Shown piece by piece: positions 7,148 through 15,236 of a stretch of 40,760 nt of DNA (position 1 is its first letter; each line of letters begins with the position of its first letter). The position numbers were made by a program, and so were the translations under genes. Under the pieces are notes generated by a model. The model was not told where the DNA came from, made no database searches, and saw nothing but the letters and a program-made list of their open reading frames with translations. The stretch is from the NCBI GenBank assembly GCA_002391675.1, contig DGFM01000017.1, positions 22,428 to 63,187 on the forward strand, written 5' to 3'. The DNA is from Cloacimonetes bacterium UBA3900. Lineage in GTDB: Bacteria; Cloacimonadota; Cloacimonadia; Cloacimonadales; Cloacimonadaceae.

Positions 7148-9043
7148 ATGAGTGCCATATCGGGTTTCATCTGTCTAAATAATGAAAAGCGACTGCCAGC
7201 CATGCGTCTGAGGGAGATGTCCGATCTTGGTGCTCACCGTGGTCCTGATGCCACAGTCTTCTTCACCTGGCAAGAGGCTACCGCAGAAGCAAGCGCCTCC
7301 GATACTATCAAGGGAGAACCCATATACGCAGGCCTGAGCTACCGGCATCTGGATTTGGGCACAGAGCATTTTAACCCCAATATCCTGCAAAGACAGGGGT
7401 TGTATCTCCTCTTTGATGGCGCCATCTACAATGCGCAAGAGCTGAGAGCAGCTTTATCGCTGGATGCTGATGTCACCGATCCACAGCTCATCCTCAATGC
7501 TTATCAGATGTGGGGTGATGAATTTGTAAACAGGTTGATAGGTATCTGGGCCTTAGTTATCTGGGATAGCAATACGCAGCGGCTCTTCTGCTCTCGCGAT
7601 CGCTTTGGCAGCAAGCCCTTGTGCTACCTCATCCAAGACCAGGTGTTCTATTTTGCCAGCGAGATCAAGCAGCTCTTGCCTGTTTTGGAGACCAAAGAGG
7701 TCAATGCTCAGATGCTTTGGCGCATGAATAAAGTAAGCGGCATGCATCTCTATCAGGATCAGACGCCATTCAGGCAGATCAAAATCCTGGAGCCGGGCCA
7801 AAACTTAAGCATCCAGCGCGGCAAAATCCAAAAGGAATACTACTACCGCCTGAATACAGAGATGTTTGAGACCTCGCAGCTTAGCTTTGCGGATGCTGCA
7901 GAGTATTATCTTGAGCTCTTTAGAGAAAGCGTACGCCTCTGTGCTACCGAACCGGAAGAGATAACCTGTGCTCTGAGTGGCGGACTGGATTCCACCGCCA
8001 TCTTAGCTATTCTTTCAAAGCTCAAATCTCAGCCCATCAGCACCTTCTCCACCTGGTTTGAAGACGCCCAACTGGACGAACGAGAATATATAGAACTTGC
8101 AAATAACAGCTTCAATGCCCAAGGCACACTGCTTTCCCCCACCGCTGAAGAAGCCTGGCAGAGCTTGCTGGATGCCACCTGGTATAGCGACCTTCCCCTT
8201 GGCAGCGGTTGCTCGGCTCAGTTATCCGTCTTTAAAGCAGCCCGCAAGCAGGGATTCAAGGTATTGATCGGTGGGCAGGGCAGCGACGAACTCACCGCCG
8301 GTTATAGACACGCCCAATATCGCTATTTGGCAGATCTGGCTCATGGTAGACAGTTCCCTCAGTTTATCGCCTCACTCAAGAGCATCTCCAAAGCCAAAAG
8401 ACCGGTTGAGCTCATATCCATCGTCGCCAAAAGCGGCTTATCTCTGCTCTTTCCGGAAAGTCAGCTCTACAGGCAAGAGATGAAGCACCTCCACTTCGAG
8501 CCCTTCAGTTCAGACTTTCTTGAGAGCTCCAAGGATGCAGATATGGACGCCCTGGATATGCCCGAAACCAGCCGTCTGAGCAGCTTTTCCTACAACATGG
8601 TCTACAATACCACCCTGCAAACCCTGCTCCACTTTGAAGACAGGATGAGCGCCATGGCAGGTATGCAAAGTCGCAGTCCTTTTCTCGATTATCGCCTGGT
8701 GGAGCTCGCTTTCAGCCTGCCATCCAGCTACAAGCTCGATCCTCCTCAAGGCAAGCGCATTCACCGCGCTGCCATCCAGGATATGGTCCCCAAGCCCATC
8801 TTGGAACGCAAGGATAAAGCCATCTTTGGCACTCCTTTCACGCAGAGATGGATGCGAAACGAACTTAAGGACAGAGTATACGACATCTTCACCAGCAGCA
8901 GCTTCAGACGCTCCGGCTACTGGAATCTGAGCAAAATCATGTCCAGATGGCAATCTTACCTCAATGGCAACGATAAAGACGCCCAGATGCTTTATCAGGT
9001 GGTTGCCACCCACATCTGGCTCAAAACCTTCAACATCATCTAA
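7148..9043 (+). CDS. Asparagine synthase-like amidotransferase lacking the glutaminase cysteine
   Basis: The 631-residue protein has the AsnB layout: an N-terminal Ntn-type glutaminase fold (about 1-190) and a C-terminal AMP-forming synthetase domain with the PP-loop SGGLDS (277-282) and GGQGSDELTAGY. The protein starts MSAISGF instead of MCGIAGF, so the Cys2 nucleophile is Ser (AGT at 7151-7153). The glutamine-binding NGEIYN is DGAIYN (90-95), replacing the key Asn and Glu. The structural HRGPD (30-34) is kept. Inference: it uses free ammonia or another amine donor, or makes a product other than asparagine. No clear Shine-Dalgarno precedes the ATG. The start is fixed by the family N terminus. 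Confidence 0.85.
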   Translation: MSAISGFICLNNEKRLPAMRLREMSDLGAHRGPDATVFFTWQEATAEASASDTIKGEPIYAGLSYRHLDLGTEHFNPNILQRQGLYLLFDGAIYNAQELRAALSLDADVTDPQLILNAYQMWGDEFVNRLIGIWALVIWDSNTQRLFCSRDRFGSKPLCYLIQDQVFYFASEIKQLLPVLETKEVNAQMLWRMNKVSGMHLYQDQTPFRQIKILEPGQNLSIQRGKIQKEYYYRLNTEMFETSQLSFADAAEYYLELFRESVRLCATEPEEITCALSGGLDSTAILAILSKLKSQPISTFSTWFEDAQLDEREYIELANNSFNAQGTLLSPTAEEAWQSLLDATWYSDLPLGSGCSAQLSVFKAARKQGFKVLIGGQGSDELTAGYRHAQYRYLADLAHGRQFPQFIASLKSISKAKRPVELISIVAKSGLSLLFPESQLYRQEMKHLHFEPFSSDFLESSKDADMDALDMPETSRLSSFSYNMVYNTTLQTLLHFEDRMSAMAGMQSRSPFLDYRLVELAFSLPSSYKLDPPQGKRIHRAAIQDMVPKPILERKDKAIFGTPFTQRWMRNELKDRVYDIFTSSSFRRSGYWNLSKIMSRWQSYLNGNDKDAQMLYQVVATHIWLKTFNII

Positions 9044-9061
9044 GTAAAATGTGAGATCACT

Positions 9062-9991
9062 ATGAAACGACTAAGTATTATCATCATAATCATCATCGCG
9101 ATATCGCTCAGTGCGTGTAAGCTTTTCAAGCAGCCCACCCTGGAGAAAGTCCACGATGTAAAGATCACAAAGTTTGGCGTGGACGAGATTGACGTGAACA
9201 TCTCCATCAGCATCCACAATCCCAATTGCTACCAGCTCAAGATCGATAAGCTGGATGTAGACCTGCTCAATAAAGACAGGGCAAAGATAGGCAGCGCCAC
9301 GCTACAGAAAAGGGTTGTTATCCCCAAGCGTCGCAGCAATGCCCTCGATTTTAACGTCACCTTGCAGACCCGCCCCACCGCCAAAATGATCAGTATGTCC
9401 GACCAAACCGTCTATTTCTACATCTCTGGCAGAGGACACGGCAAGGTACTTGGTTTTGGCAAGAATTTTGACTTTGAGGCGCCCTACCAGCTTGACCTCA
9501 AAGAGTATCTGGAATCCCTCATCCCGCGTTTTCAGGCAGATGGACAGAATATCTTCAAGCTCAAGCGCAGCTATATCAAGGAACTGGGCTTGAGTCAGGC
9601 TACTATGTCTGTAGACTTTGTGCTCTTGAACCCCTTTGGCTTGGGATTCAATCTCAAAGGCTTCCCCGCTGAATTATGGCTCAACAACACCCTGGTGGGC
9701 AGAGGCAACCTGGCCAGCCAGATGCGTTTTGACGACACCATCCACTCCAAAGATGGCTCCATGAACTTCAAGGTATCAAATTTCAAAGCGCTATGGTCTG
9801 CCATCAAAGGAATCGTCAAAGGTGAAATTCCTTACGCTGTAAAGGGCACGGTGATTATTGACGCCTTTGGTTTGGAGATTCGCAAACCCTACGAATATTC
9901 CGGTTCTGTGCCTGTGAGTATCAGCGATTACATCCTGAACAAACTGCAAGGTGCTGCCAAGGATAAAGCTCTGACAAAACCCATAGATTGA
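9062..9991 (+). CDS. Lipoprotein with LEA14-like (WHy) domains
   Basis: The 309-residue product begins with a lipoprotein signal peptide: MKRL, a run of isoleucines, and the lipobox LSAC (Cys19). The rest resembles two LEA type 2 / water-stress-hypersensitivity beta-sandwich domains. The first is about 30-150 (VKITKFGVDEIDVNISISIHNPN), the second about 165-300 (VDFVLLNPFGLGFNLKGF, NNTLVGRGNLA). Probably tethered to the periplasmic face of a membrane; molecular role unknown. It is 18 bases from the asparagine synthase-like gene and ends just before the terminator at 10017. Confidence 0.8.
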   Translation: MKRLSIIIIIIIAISLSACKLFKQPTLEKVHDVKITKFGVDEIDVNISISIHNPNCYQLKIDKLDVDLLNKDRAKIGSATLQKRVVIPKRRSNALDFNVTLQTRPTAKMISMSDQTVYFYISGRGHGKVLGFGKNFDFEAPYQLDLKEYLESLIPRFQADGQNIFKLKRSYIKELGLSQATMSVDFVLLNPFGLGFNLKGFPAELWLNNTLVGRGNLASQMRFDDTIHSKDGSMNFKVSNFKALWSAIKGIVKGEIPYAVKGTVIIDAFGLEIRKPYEYSGSVPVSISDYILNKLQGAAKDKALTKPID

Positions 9992-10016
9992 CCTTTAGGA
10001 TTTACAGACCAACAGA

Positions 10017-10046
10017 AAAGGGACTCGCATCAAAACGAGTCCCTTT
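10017..10046. terminator. Bidirectional intrinsic terminator
   Basis: AAAGGGACTCG (10017-10027) and CGAGTCCCTTT (10036-10046) form a perfect 11-bp stem with an 8-base loop. T-rich sequence follows in one direction, and the A/T ends of the stem make it symmetric. It lies between the convergent lipoprotein gene and the oxidoreductase gamma gene and probably serves both. Confidence 0.88.
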
Positions 10047-10063
10047 ATCATTATTGTATAGCT

Positions 10064-10603
10064 TTATGCTTTACCCAGTTCCATCCCTTTCTTGATGGCT
10101 ATCAAGTTTTTCTCCAAGAGGTCTGGGTCTCTATCCTTGAGGTAACTGGTGAGGTCTTCCTCCATGGATTCATATTTAATCACGTTGGTTCTGCCTATCA
10201 CCATTCCGATGGCGATCATATTCAGCACTCTCATGGATCCGATCTCTTGGGCCAGCTCTGTGAGTGGTGCAGAGATGATTTGGATATCCGTGCGATCACA
10301 TCCTTTGGGGCACATACCTGTATCATAGACAAGCACTCCACCGGGGCGGATTTGAGGGCCGAATTTGTCGATTGAGGGCTGGTTGAGGGCGACCAGGATA
10401 TCTGGCGTGCTCACGATGGGTGAAGCGATAGGTTGGTCAGACACCACTGCGGAAACGTTAGCGGTTCCACCTCTCATTTCTGGTCCGTAGGAGGGAAGCC
10501 AGGAGACGTGTTTTCCTTCTCTCATTCCCGCTTGGGCAATGAATCTGCCAATGGTCAATACACCTTGACCGCCAAAACCGGCACAAATTATTTCTTTCTT
10601 CAT
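10064..10603 (-). CDS. 2-oxoacid:ferredoxin oxidoreductase, gamma subunit
   Basis: Gamma subunit of a four-subunit CoA-dependent oxidative decarboxylase of 2-oxoacids that reduces ferredoxin. The 179 residues start MKKEIICAGFGGQGVLTIG, the family signature, followed by WLPSYGPEMRGGTANVSAVVSD, near invariant in this subunit. It overlaps the beta-subunit stop by 4 bases (ATGA), so translation is coupled. It is the last gene of the delta-alpha-beta-gamma operon and ends at the bidirectional terminator. Confidence 0.94.
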   Translation of the reverse strand: MKKEIICAGFGGQGVLTIGRFIAQAGMREGKHVSWLPSYGPEMRGGTANVSAVVSDQPIASPIVSTPDILVALNQPSIDKFGPQIRPGGVLVYDTGMCPKGCDRTDIQIISAPLTELAQEIGSMRVLNMIAIGMVIGRTNVIKYESMEEDLTSYLKDRDPDLLEKNLIAIKKGMELGKA

Positions 10604-11346
10604 TCTTGAGCTCCTTTATCTCTGAATACACCTGGTTTATAGAAGGGCAGCATATTCTCTCTGGCCCATTCCATTGCTTTTACGGGATCCATACCCCAGT
10701 TTGTGGGGCAGGTGCTCACAAATTCTATAAAGGTAAAGCCGCGGCCTTCCTTATTGTATTGAATGGCCTTGCTCACGGCTCTTTTGGCTTTGATGATATC
10801 GGGACCGCTGAGCAGTGACACTCTTTCGATGTAGTAAGGTGCTACGAGAGTATCCAGCAGCTCACATACACGGATGGGATAGCCGATATCATCGACCTTG
10901 CGTCCGTAGGGACTGGTAGTCGTTTTCATGTCGGGCAGAGTGGTAGGTGCCATCTGTCCACCCGTCATGCCGTAAATGGCGTTATTGACGAAGAAAACGC
11001 TGATGTGCTCACCACGGTTTGCAGCGTGCACGATCTCAGCTGTTCCGATAGCAGCGAGGTCACCATCACCCTGATAGGTGAAGATGTGCATATCGGGGCG
11101 GGCTCTTTTGATACCGGTAGCCACAGCAGGAGCGCGTCCGTGAGCGGCTTCCGCCATATCAAAATTGAAGAATTTATAGGCAAACACGCTGCAGCCAACG
11201 GGGGCTACACCGGCCATTTTATTTATCAATCCATGCTCATCGATGGATTCTGCAATGAGGCGATGAGCGATACCATGTGTACATCCTGGACAATAGGTGA
11301 ATGGTACTTCTCTTAACGATTCGGGTCTAGTTGCGATTACTTCCAC
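10600..11346 (-). CDS. 2-oxoacid:ferredoxin oxidoreductase, beta subunit (thiamine diphosphate binding)
   Basis: Carries the thiamine diphosphate site of the complex. In 248 residues I see FTYCPGCTHGIAHRL near the N terminus, ATGIKRARPDMHIFTYQGDGDLAAIGTAE (the GDG...N Mg/ThDP motif) and NNAIYGMTGGQMAPTT. The enzyme class is firm; the preferred substrate (2-oxoisovalerate versus 2-oxoglutarate) cannot be read from sequence by eye. It lies 12 bases downstream of the alpha-subunit gene. Confidence 0.94.
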   Translation of the reverse strand: MEVIATRPESLREVPFTYCPGCTHGIAHRLIAESIDEHGLINKMAGVAPVGCSVFAYKFFNFDMAEAAHGRAPAVATGIKRARPDMHIFTYQGDGDLAAIGTAEIVHAANRGEHISVFFVNNAIYGMTGGQMAPTTLPDMKTTTSPYGRKVDDIGYPIRVCELLDTLVAPYYIERVSLLSGPDIIKAKRAVSKAIQYNKEGRGFTFIEFVSTCPTNWGMDPVKAMEWARENMLPFYKPGVFRDKGAQE

Positions 11347-11358
11347 TATTTCCTCCCT

Positions 11359-12438
11359 TTAAAAACAAGCTTGCAGCTTTTCTTTGATCTGTTCAGGTGT
11401 GAAGACCATGCCTCCCACTCTGCCCCAGAAATGGACCGGGACTTTTCCGTTGACGGCGAGCTTAACATCCTCCACCATCTGGCCGGTGTTCAGCTCAAAC
11501 ACATATACCTGTTTGACCTTGGGGCCAATGCACTTGGCAAGCTCCTCGTAAGGATAAGGCCAAACTGTGATGGGGCGGAAAAGACCGATATTCCTGCCTT
11601 CTGTATTCAGTTCATCCACTGCGGAACGAACAATACGGGATGCAGTGCCAAAAGCGACCACTACCATCTCATTGTCATCATTGATGTTATGAAGTTCGTG
11701 GCGTGTCTCGTTGGCTTCGATCCTGGCATATTTCTCATAGAGCTGGTTGACGTGCTTCTCCAGCACCACGGGGTCTATCTCAAGCGAGTTTATCTCATGA
11801 TGGTGTTTGAGGTCTCCATCTTGGTTAGGATGGATGCACCAGGATTCGTGCTGGTGGCCCATGGCTTCCATTTCCTCTTCAGTCACGGCTGGCTTAAATT
11901 CCACCGGCTCCATCATCTGGCCCAGCATTCCATCTGCCAAAATCATCACAGGGTTGCGATATTTATCTGCCAGATCAAAGGCTTCGGAAGCCATATCGGC
12001 AAATTCTTGCACGCTGGATGGAGCAAGCACGATGAGGTGATAATCTCCATGGCCGCCACCCTTGGTAGCTTGGAAATAGTCTCCCTGTGCGGGCTGGATG
12101 TCTCCCAAACCGGGGCCGCCACGCTGCACGTTGATGATCACGCAGGGCAGCTCTGCTCCGGCAATATAGGACATCCCTTCGGCTTTGAGGGAAATTCCGG
12201 GAGAGGATGAAGTAGTCATCACCCGCTTGCCGGCACCGGCAGCTCCGTAGACCATATTAATAGCAGAAACTTCACTTTCTGCTTGCAAAAAAGTCCCACC
12301 AACGGTGGGCATCATCTTGGCCATATATTCGATCAATTCGCTCTGAGGGGTGATGGGATAAGCGAAATACAATCTGCAACCTGCGTTAATCGCAGCTTTG
12401 GCCACGGCTTCATTACCTTTCATTAATACTTTACTCAT
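11359..12438 (-). CDS. vorB: 2-oxoacid:ferredoxin oxidoreductase, alpha subunit (VorB-like)
   Basis: Forms the catalytic core with the beta subunit. The 359 residues start MSKVLMKGNEAVAKAAINAG and contain YFAYPITPQSELIEYM, QAESEVSAINMVYGAAGAG, TSSSPGISLKAEGMSYIAGAE and RGGPGLGDIQPAQGDYFQ. These match the subunit usually called VorB (3-methyl-2-oxobutanoate:ferredoxin oxidoreductase). Such an enzyme would oxidise 2-oxoacids from branched-chain amino acid fermentation. The substrate is inferred; KorA-type 2-oxoglutarate use is the alternative. Confidence 0.9.
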   Translation of the reverse strand: MSKVLMKGNEAVAKAAINAGCRLYFAYPITPQSELIEYMAKMMPTVGGTFLQAESEVSAINMVYGAAGAGKRVMTTSSSPGISLKAEGMSYIAGAELPCVIINVQRGGPGLGDIQPAQGDYFQATKGGGHGDYHLIVLAPSSVQEFADMASEAFDLADKYRNPVMILADGMLGQMMEPVEFKPAVTEEEMEAMGHQHESWCIHPNQDGDLKHHHEINSLEIDPVVLEKHVNQLYEKYARIEANETRHELHNINDDNEMVVVAFGTASRIVRSAVDELNTEGRNIGLFRPITVWPYPYEELAKCIGPKVKQVYVFELNTGQMVEDVKLAVNGKVPVHFWGRVGGMVFTPEQIKEKLQACF

Positions 12439-12447
12439 TTTCTTTCC

Positions 12448-12651
12448 TCACTTTTCCACGGTAATGGCTACGTCTGGGCAGATGTTGTAACACATTTTAC
12501 AGGCGATACAAGCATCTTGATTGAAACATTCGGCGTAGTGGTAACCCTTGGCATTGATGTTTTCCGAGAAGCGAATAATCTTCTTCGGGCAAACAGAAAT
12601 GCAGAGCCCACAACCTTTGCAATAATTGGGGTCAACCGTCATTCTTGGCAT
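12448..12651 (-). CDS. 2-oxoacid:ferredoxin oxidoreductase, ferredoxin-like delta subunit
   Basis: A 67-residue protein with two 4Fe-4S motifs: CKGCGLCISVCP and CIACKMCYNICP. It carries electrons from the catalytic subunits to ferredoxin. As first gene of the operon it starts at an ATG preceded by AAGGAG at 7 bases. The length and the position before the alpha subunit are typical of KorD/VorD-type subunits. Confidence 0.94.
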   Translation of the reverse strand: MPRMTVDPNYCKGCGLCISVCPKKIIRFSENINAKGYHYAECFNQDACIACKMCYNICPDVAITVEK

Positions 12652-12693
12652 GGTTGTGCTCCTTCTACTTTCTTTTGTTTTTTCATAAGATCA

Positions 12694-12722
12694 TAAATAT
12701 TATAGATGCCCTTTTATGTCAA
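12694..12722 (-). promoter_or_regulatory. Candidate promoter of the oxidoreductase operon
   Basis: On the minus strand a perfect TTGACA (12722-12717) is followed after 17 bases by TATTTA (12699-12694). A perfect TATAAT (12704-12699) overlaps it but is only 12 bases from the -35 box. Either would give a leader of about 35-45 bases before the ATG at 12651. Confidence 0.45.
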
Positions 12723-12839
12723 ACCTTTTCTTTTACCAATTGCGCTATCTTGGGCATATGTGGGAAGTTATAAAGTTTTTGCACGCTTGGCATTTGCCAA
12801 TCTTAATCTGAATACCCGGCAGCGCAACACCTTAAAGTG

Positions 12840-13112
12840 TCAAAAATGAAGCAGGCTGGTTTGACGATATATTTCAGGGATTGGAAATGGCTGAATAAAA
12901 CCAAAGCAACACCTACTATTATGGTAGGTGTTTTGTAGCTCGCTCCGACTCCTGAAACAGCCGGACGATATGAAATATTTGACCTGCGACCTGGAAATCT
13001 GCAAACAAAACTGCCCTCTAAAACGTCGATTTGATGCGGCCTCCCTTAGGGGCTCCTGTGGGTCTCCTTTGGGATCCATAAGTAACCCATAGCAAACCCA
13101 TAAGTTACGCAT
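12840..13112 (-). CDS. Hypothetical 90-residue ORF inside dispersed element copy B
   Basis: Not recognised as a known family. The frame starts MRNLWVCYGLLMDPKGDPQE and stays open for 90 codons. The matching frame of the copy at 23496 starts MRNPWVFFGLLVDPKGDPQE. After codon 26 the two copies keep codon register with no indel for at least 40 codons, sharing NRRFR, VKYF, CFR and RSE, although the other copy has a TGA at codon 27. It is rich in Cys, Arg and Ser and has no clear ribosome binding site. It may be a small protein, a decayed one, or a chance frame in a repeat. The 37-base block identical down to third codon positions argues for nucleotide-level constraint or recent spread. Confidence 0.3.
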   Translation of the reverse strand: MRNLWVCYGLLMDPKGDPQEPLREAASNRRFRGQFCLQISRSQVKYFISSGCFRSRSELQNTYHNSRCCFGFIQPFPIPEIYRQTSLLHF

Positions 13113-13220
13113 TTGAGAGCCAAGGAGATTCGAAGGGCAGACAACCCCGGCCTAAAGTCAAAGGTTGACGCAAGTGTCGGTATTTTGAAAACAATTTTTG
13201 GGCCTTAAGGAGAGGATTTT
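12840..13220 (-). repeat. Dispersed intergenic element, copy B (full length, inverted)
   Basis: Read on the minus strand it starts at CCTCTCCTTAAGG (near 13216) and continues with ATTGTTTTCAAAATACCGAC and CAACCTTTGACTTT. It then has ATGCGTAAC, the conserved block at 13070-13017, CTGTTTCAGGAGTCGGAG, the hairpin CACCTACTATTATGGTAGGTG (plus-strand reading near 12911-12931) and a tail near 12840. The conserved block matches the copy at 23538-23591 at 53 of 54 bases. It sits in the divergent gap between the oxidoreductase operon and rlpA. Confidence 0.85.
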
Positions 13221-13560
13221 TCCGCGAATTTTACCGGCTGCGTCGGCTCCCCGATCCAATAGAACCTGGGCTCTGTTAAATTGGAAAGAAAGTAAGGATA
13301 TGCCCGAGTAAGCAGCGTAAGCTCGGGGCAAAGTAAATAATCTATATTTTGCCTGGGGCAGGTCAAACTTGGTGGTGTTGCGGTAAACGGCGTGCACGAG
13401 GCAGAGCAGTGGATAATTCTCCACAAAAAAGACGTATTTTTATTGGCGCTATTTCCGCTCCAATAAGATTTTCCTAATAATCTCTAACTTACTCGAATAC
13501 AATAAGATAGCAACGGTTAAATTTCGTTAAAACAGTCCAAAACCGTCATTTCCCCTGCGC
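13221..13560. other. Intergenic stretch without a recognised gene
   Basis: Between the left end of repeat copy B and the rlpA leader I recognise no gene. An 88-codon frame on the minus strand (13158-13424) runs into the repeat and matches nothing I know. A hairpin CCCGAG (13303-13308)/CTCGGG (13322-13327) is present without a T tract. Several short inverted repeats (ATTGG...CCAAT near 13444, ACGGTT...AACCGT near 13514) lie towards rlpA. Confidence 0.4.
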
Positions 13561-13686
13561 AAAGACAGCAGCTATCTGTTTATGCAGCTATCAGATACGT
13601 TCCTTTTTGAGAAATATGTCTTGACAAAATGGCCTCGTCCGGAAAATAGGTCTCTTGTTTTAAGCAAAACAATTGGAAATAACATT

Positions 13687-14202
13687 ATGAGTAATCAAAT
13701 TAAGAAACTGATCGCCACAATTTTAGGCATTCACGTGCTATTTGTAGCACCAGTAATAGCTGAAAGTGTGGTAGGTCTTGGCAGCGATGAGATCAGCCAG
13801 CAGAATTCTGCTTTGCTGATGGACTCGCAACACAATTCGGAACCCCCTGAACGCATGGTGGCCTCTTATTATGGAGGCAGATTTCACGGTAGAAAAACCG
13901 CGAGTGGAGAACGTTTTGATAAAAACGCACTCACTTGCGCACACAGATCACTTCCTTTTGACACTATTTTAATCGTAACAAATCCCAAAAACGGGAAATC
14001 CGTAACCGTTCGTGTGAACGATCGCGGGCCTTTCACTCGTGGCAGAGATGTAGACCTCTCTTACGCTGCAGCCAAAGAAATCGATATGCTCCGGGCTGGC
14101 GTAATTCCTGTAGACGTAGTGGTTGTAGAACCCCTTACAGAAATGCCATCTGAAATCACTTTGGAAGATACAGCATCAGATTCCTCCATTACAATTAGGT
14201 GA
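13687..14202 (+). CDS. rlpA: RlpA family septal ring lytic transglycosylase-like lipoprotein/secreted protein
   Basis: RlpA proteins cleave or bind denuded peptidoglycan strands in the periplasm. I choose the ATG at 13687 because it begins a signal peptide (MSNQIKKLIATILGIHVLF, cleavage after about residue 24). A longer frame from 13582 would bury it. The mature part has one double-psi beta-barrel domain (about 55-150): MVASYYGGRFHGRKTASGERF, ALTCAHRSLPFDT and VRVNDRGPF with the catalytic-type Asp. No SPOR domain and no lipobox are seen, so the 171-residue protein is a minimal form. A TTGACA at 13621 could be the -35 box of its promoter, but the -10 is poor. Confidence 0.88.
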   Translation: MSNQIKKLIATILGIHVLFVAPVIAESVVGLGSDEISQQNSALLMDSQHNSEPPERMVASYYGGRFHGRKTASGERFDKNALTCAHRSLPFDTILIVTNPKNGKSVTVRVNDRGPFTRGRDVDLSYAAAKEIDMLRAGVIPVDVVVVEPLTEMPSEITLEDTASDSSITIR

Positions 14203-14216
14203 TTTCACCTTATATA

Positions 14217-14244
14217 GATCAATCCTTCGGGTAGAAGGTTGATC
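14217..14244 (+). terminator. Hairpin after rlpA, possible terminator
   Basis: GATCAA-T-CCTT (14217-14227) pairs with AAGG-TTGATC (14235-14244), a 10-bp stem with one bulged T and a 7-base loop. No T tract follows, so termination is uncertain. It may instead be an mRNA-stabilising or regulatory hairpin between rlpA and psuG. Confidence 0.4.
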
Positions 14245-14311
14245 GCTTCAGTCAAAAGCATCCCTTATATGCATTACGCTATCAGTATAACTATGTGTAG
14301 CAGGAGATTGG

Positions 14312-15232
14312 ATGTATATTAGTGAAGGTTTGCCGCTCAGGTTTAGCCCAGCGGTGGAATCTGCCCTGAGCGAGAAGCGTGCGGTGGTGGCCCTGGAATC
14401 CACTGTGATCACACACGGCTTGCCCAAGCCTCTCAACTGGGAGGTTTTGGAGCGCCTGCAGCAGGTAGTTGAAGATGAAGATTGCACAGCGGCCCCCATC
14501 ATCGTTTATCAGGGCATAGCGCATATCGGCATTGATGATGAGCTGAAAGAAGAGCTCCAGAATACCGATATCCCCTTCAATAAGCTCTCCCTGCGAGATT
14601 TGCCGCTTGCTTTTGCCAGGAAAGATTCCGGCGGGACCACGGTTTCGGCTACGATGGGCCTGGCTCATCAAGCGGGAATCGAGGTTTTTGCCACCGGCGG
14701 CATTGGTGGAGTGCACAGATTTTGGCAGGATAGTTGGGACGTATCCATGGATCTCATTGCCCTGAGCCGCATCCCCGTGATCGTGGTATCGGCAGGCTGC
14801 AAGGCCATCCTGGATATAGAAGCCACTTTGGAGATGTTGGAAAGCTTTGGCGTTCCGGTTGTAGGCTGGCAGACAGATACCTTCCCCCTCTTTTACACTC
14901 CGGATAGTGAATATCCCATTTCCAGATGTGATGACCTCGACCTTTTGGCACAAAGCTGGAGGGCGCACAAGCTGCTCAGGGATAATGGCTCCGGGATGTT
15001 GGTAGCCAATCCCATCCCTCATGAATATGGCATCGCCAGCAGCCAGATCGAGCCTTACATAAACCAGGCAATCTCGGAGGCAAAGCACGATGGAATCAAG
15101 GGCAAGGAGCTCACTCCTTTTCTACTTGACCTTTTAGCCCAGATCACAAAAGGTGAATCCGTTAAGGCCAACATCGCCTTGCTGGAGAATAATGCCCGCT
15201 TGGCGGCTGATTTGGCCAATATAGTGAGGTAG
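14312..15232 (+). CDS. psuG: Pseudouridine-5'-phosphate glycosidase
   Basis: Reversibly cleaves pseudouridine 5'-phosphate to uracil and ribose 5-phosphate, salvaging pseudouridine from RNA turnover. The 306 residues match PsuG length. Conserved segments are VALESTVITHGLPKP, TVSATMGLAHQAGIEVFATGGIGGVHR, VVSAGCKAILD, TLEMLESFGVPVVGWQTD and the C-terminal TPFLL...TKGESVKANIALLENNARLA. An AGGAG lies 5 bases before the ATG. No PsuK kinase is next to it, but a nucleoside kinase occurs at 4424-6085. The pyrE fusion follows after 4 bases, so both probably supply the uracil/UMP pool. Confidence 0.95.
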   Translation: MYISEGLPLRFSPAVESALSEKRAVVALESTVITHGLPKPLNWEVLERLQQVVEDEDCTAAPIIVYQGIAHIGIDDELKEELQNTDIPFNKLSLRDLPLAFARKDSGGTTVSATMGLAHQAGIEVFATGGIGGVHRFWQDSWDVSMDLIALSRIPVIVVSAGCKAILDIEATLEMLESFGVPVVGWQTDTFPLFYTPDSEYPISRCDDLDLLAQSWRAHKLLRDNGSGMLVANPIPHEYGIASSQIEPYINQAISEAKHDGIKGKELTPFLLDLLAQITKGESVKANIALLENNARLAADLANIVR

Positions 15233-15236
15233 ATAA

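Noticed and set aside
11371..12210. A 279-codon plus-strand open frame opposite the oxidoreductase alpha gene
   Set aside because: It is antisense to a clearly conserved gene, has no family features and follows from codon bias of the true gene. The same applies to long antisense frames at 3220-3849, 5273-5842, 8510-9013 and 39438-40106.
13158..13424. An 88-codon minus-strand frame next to repeat copy B
   Set aside because: It runs through the repeat end, has no recognisable domain and no ribosome binding site, and other copies do not share it.
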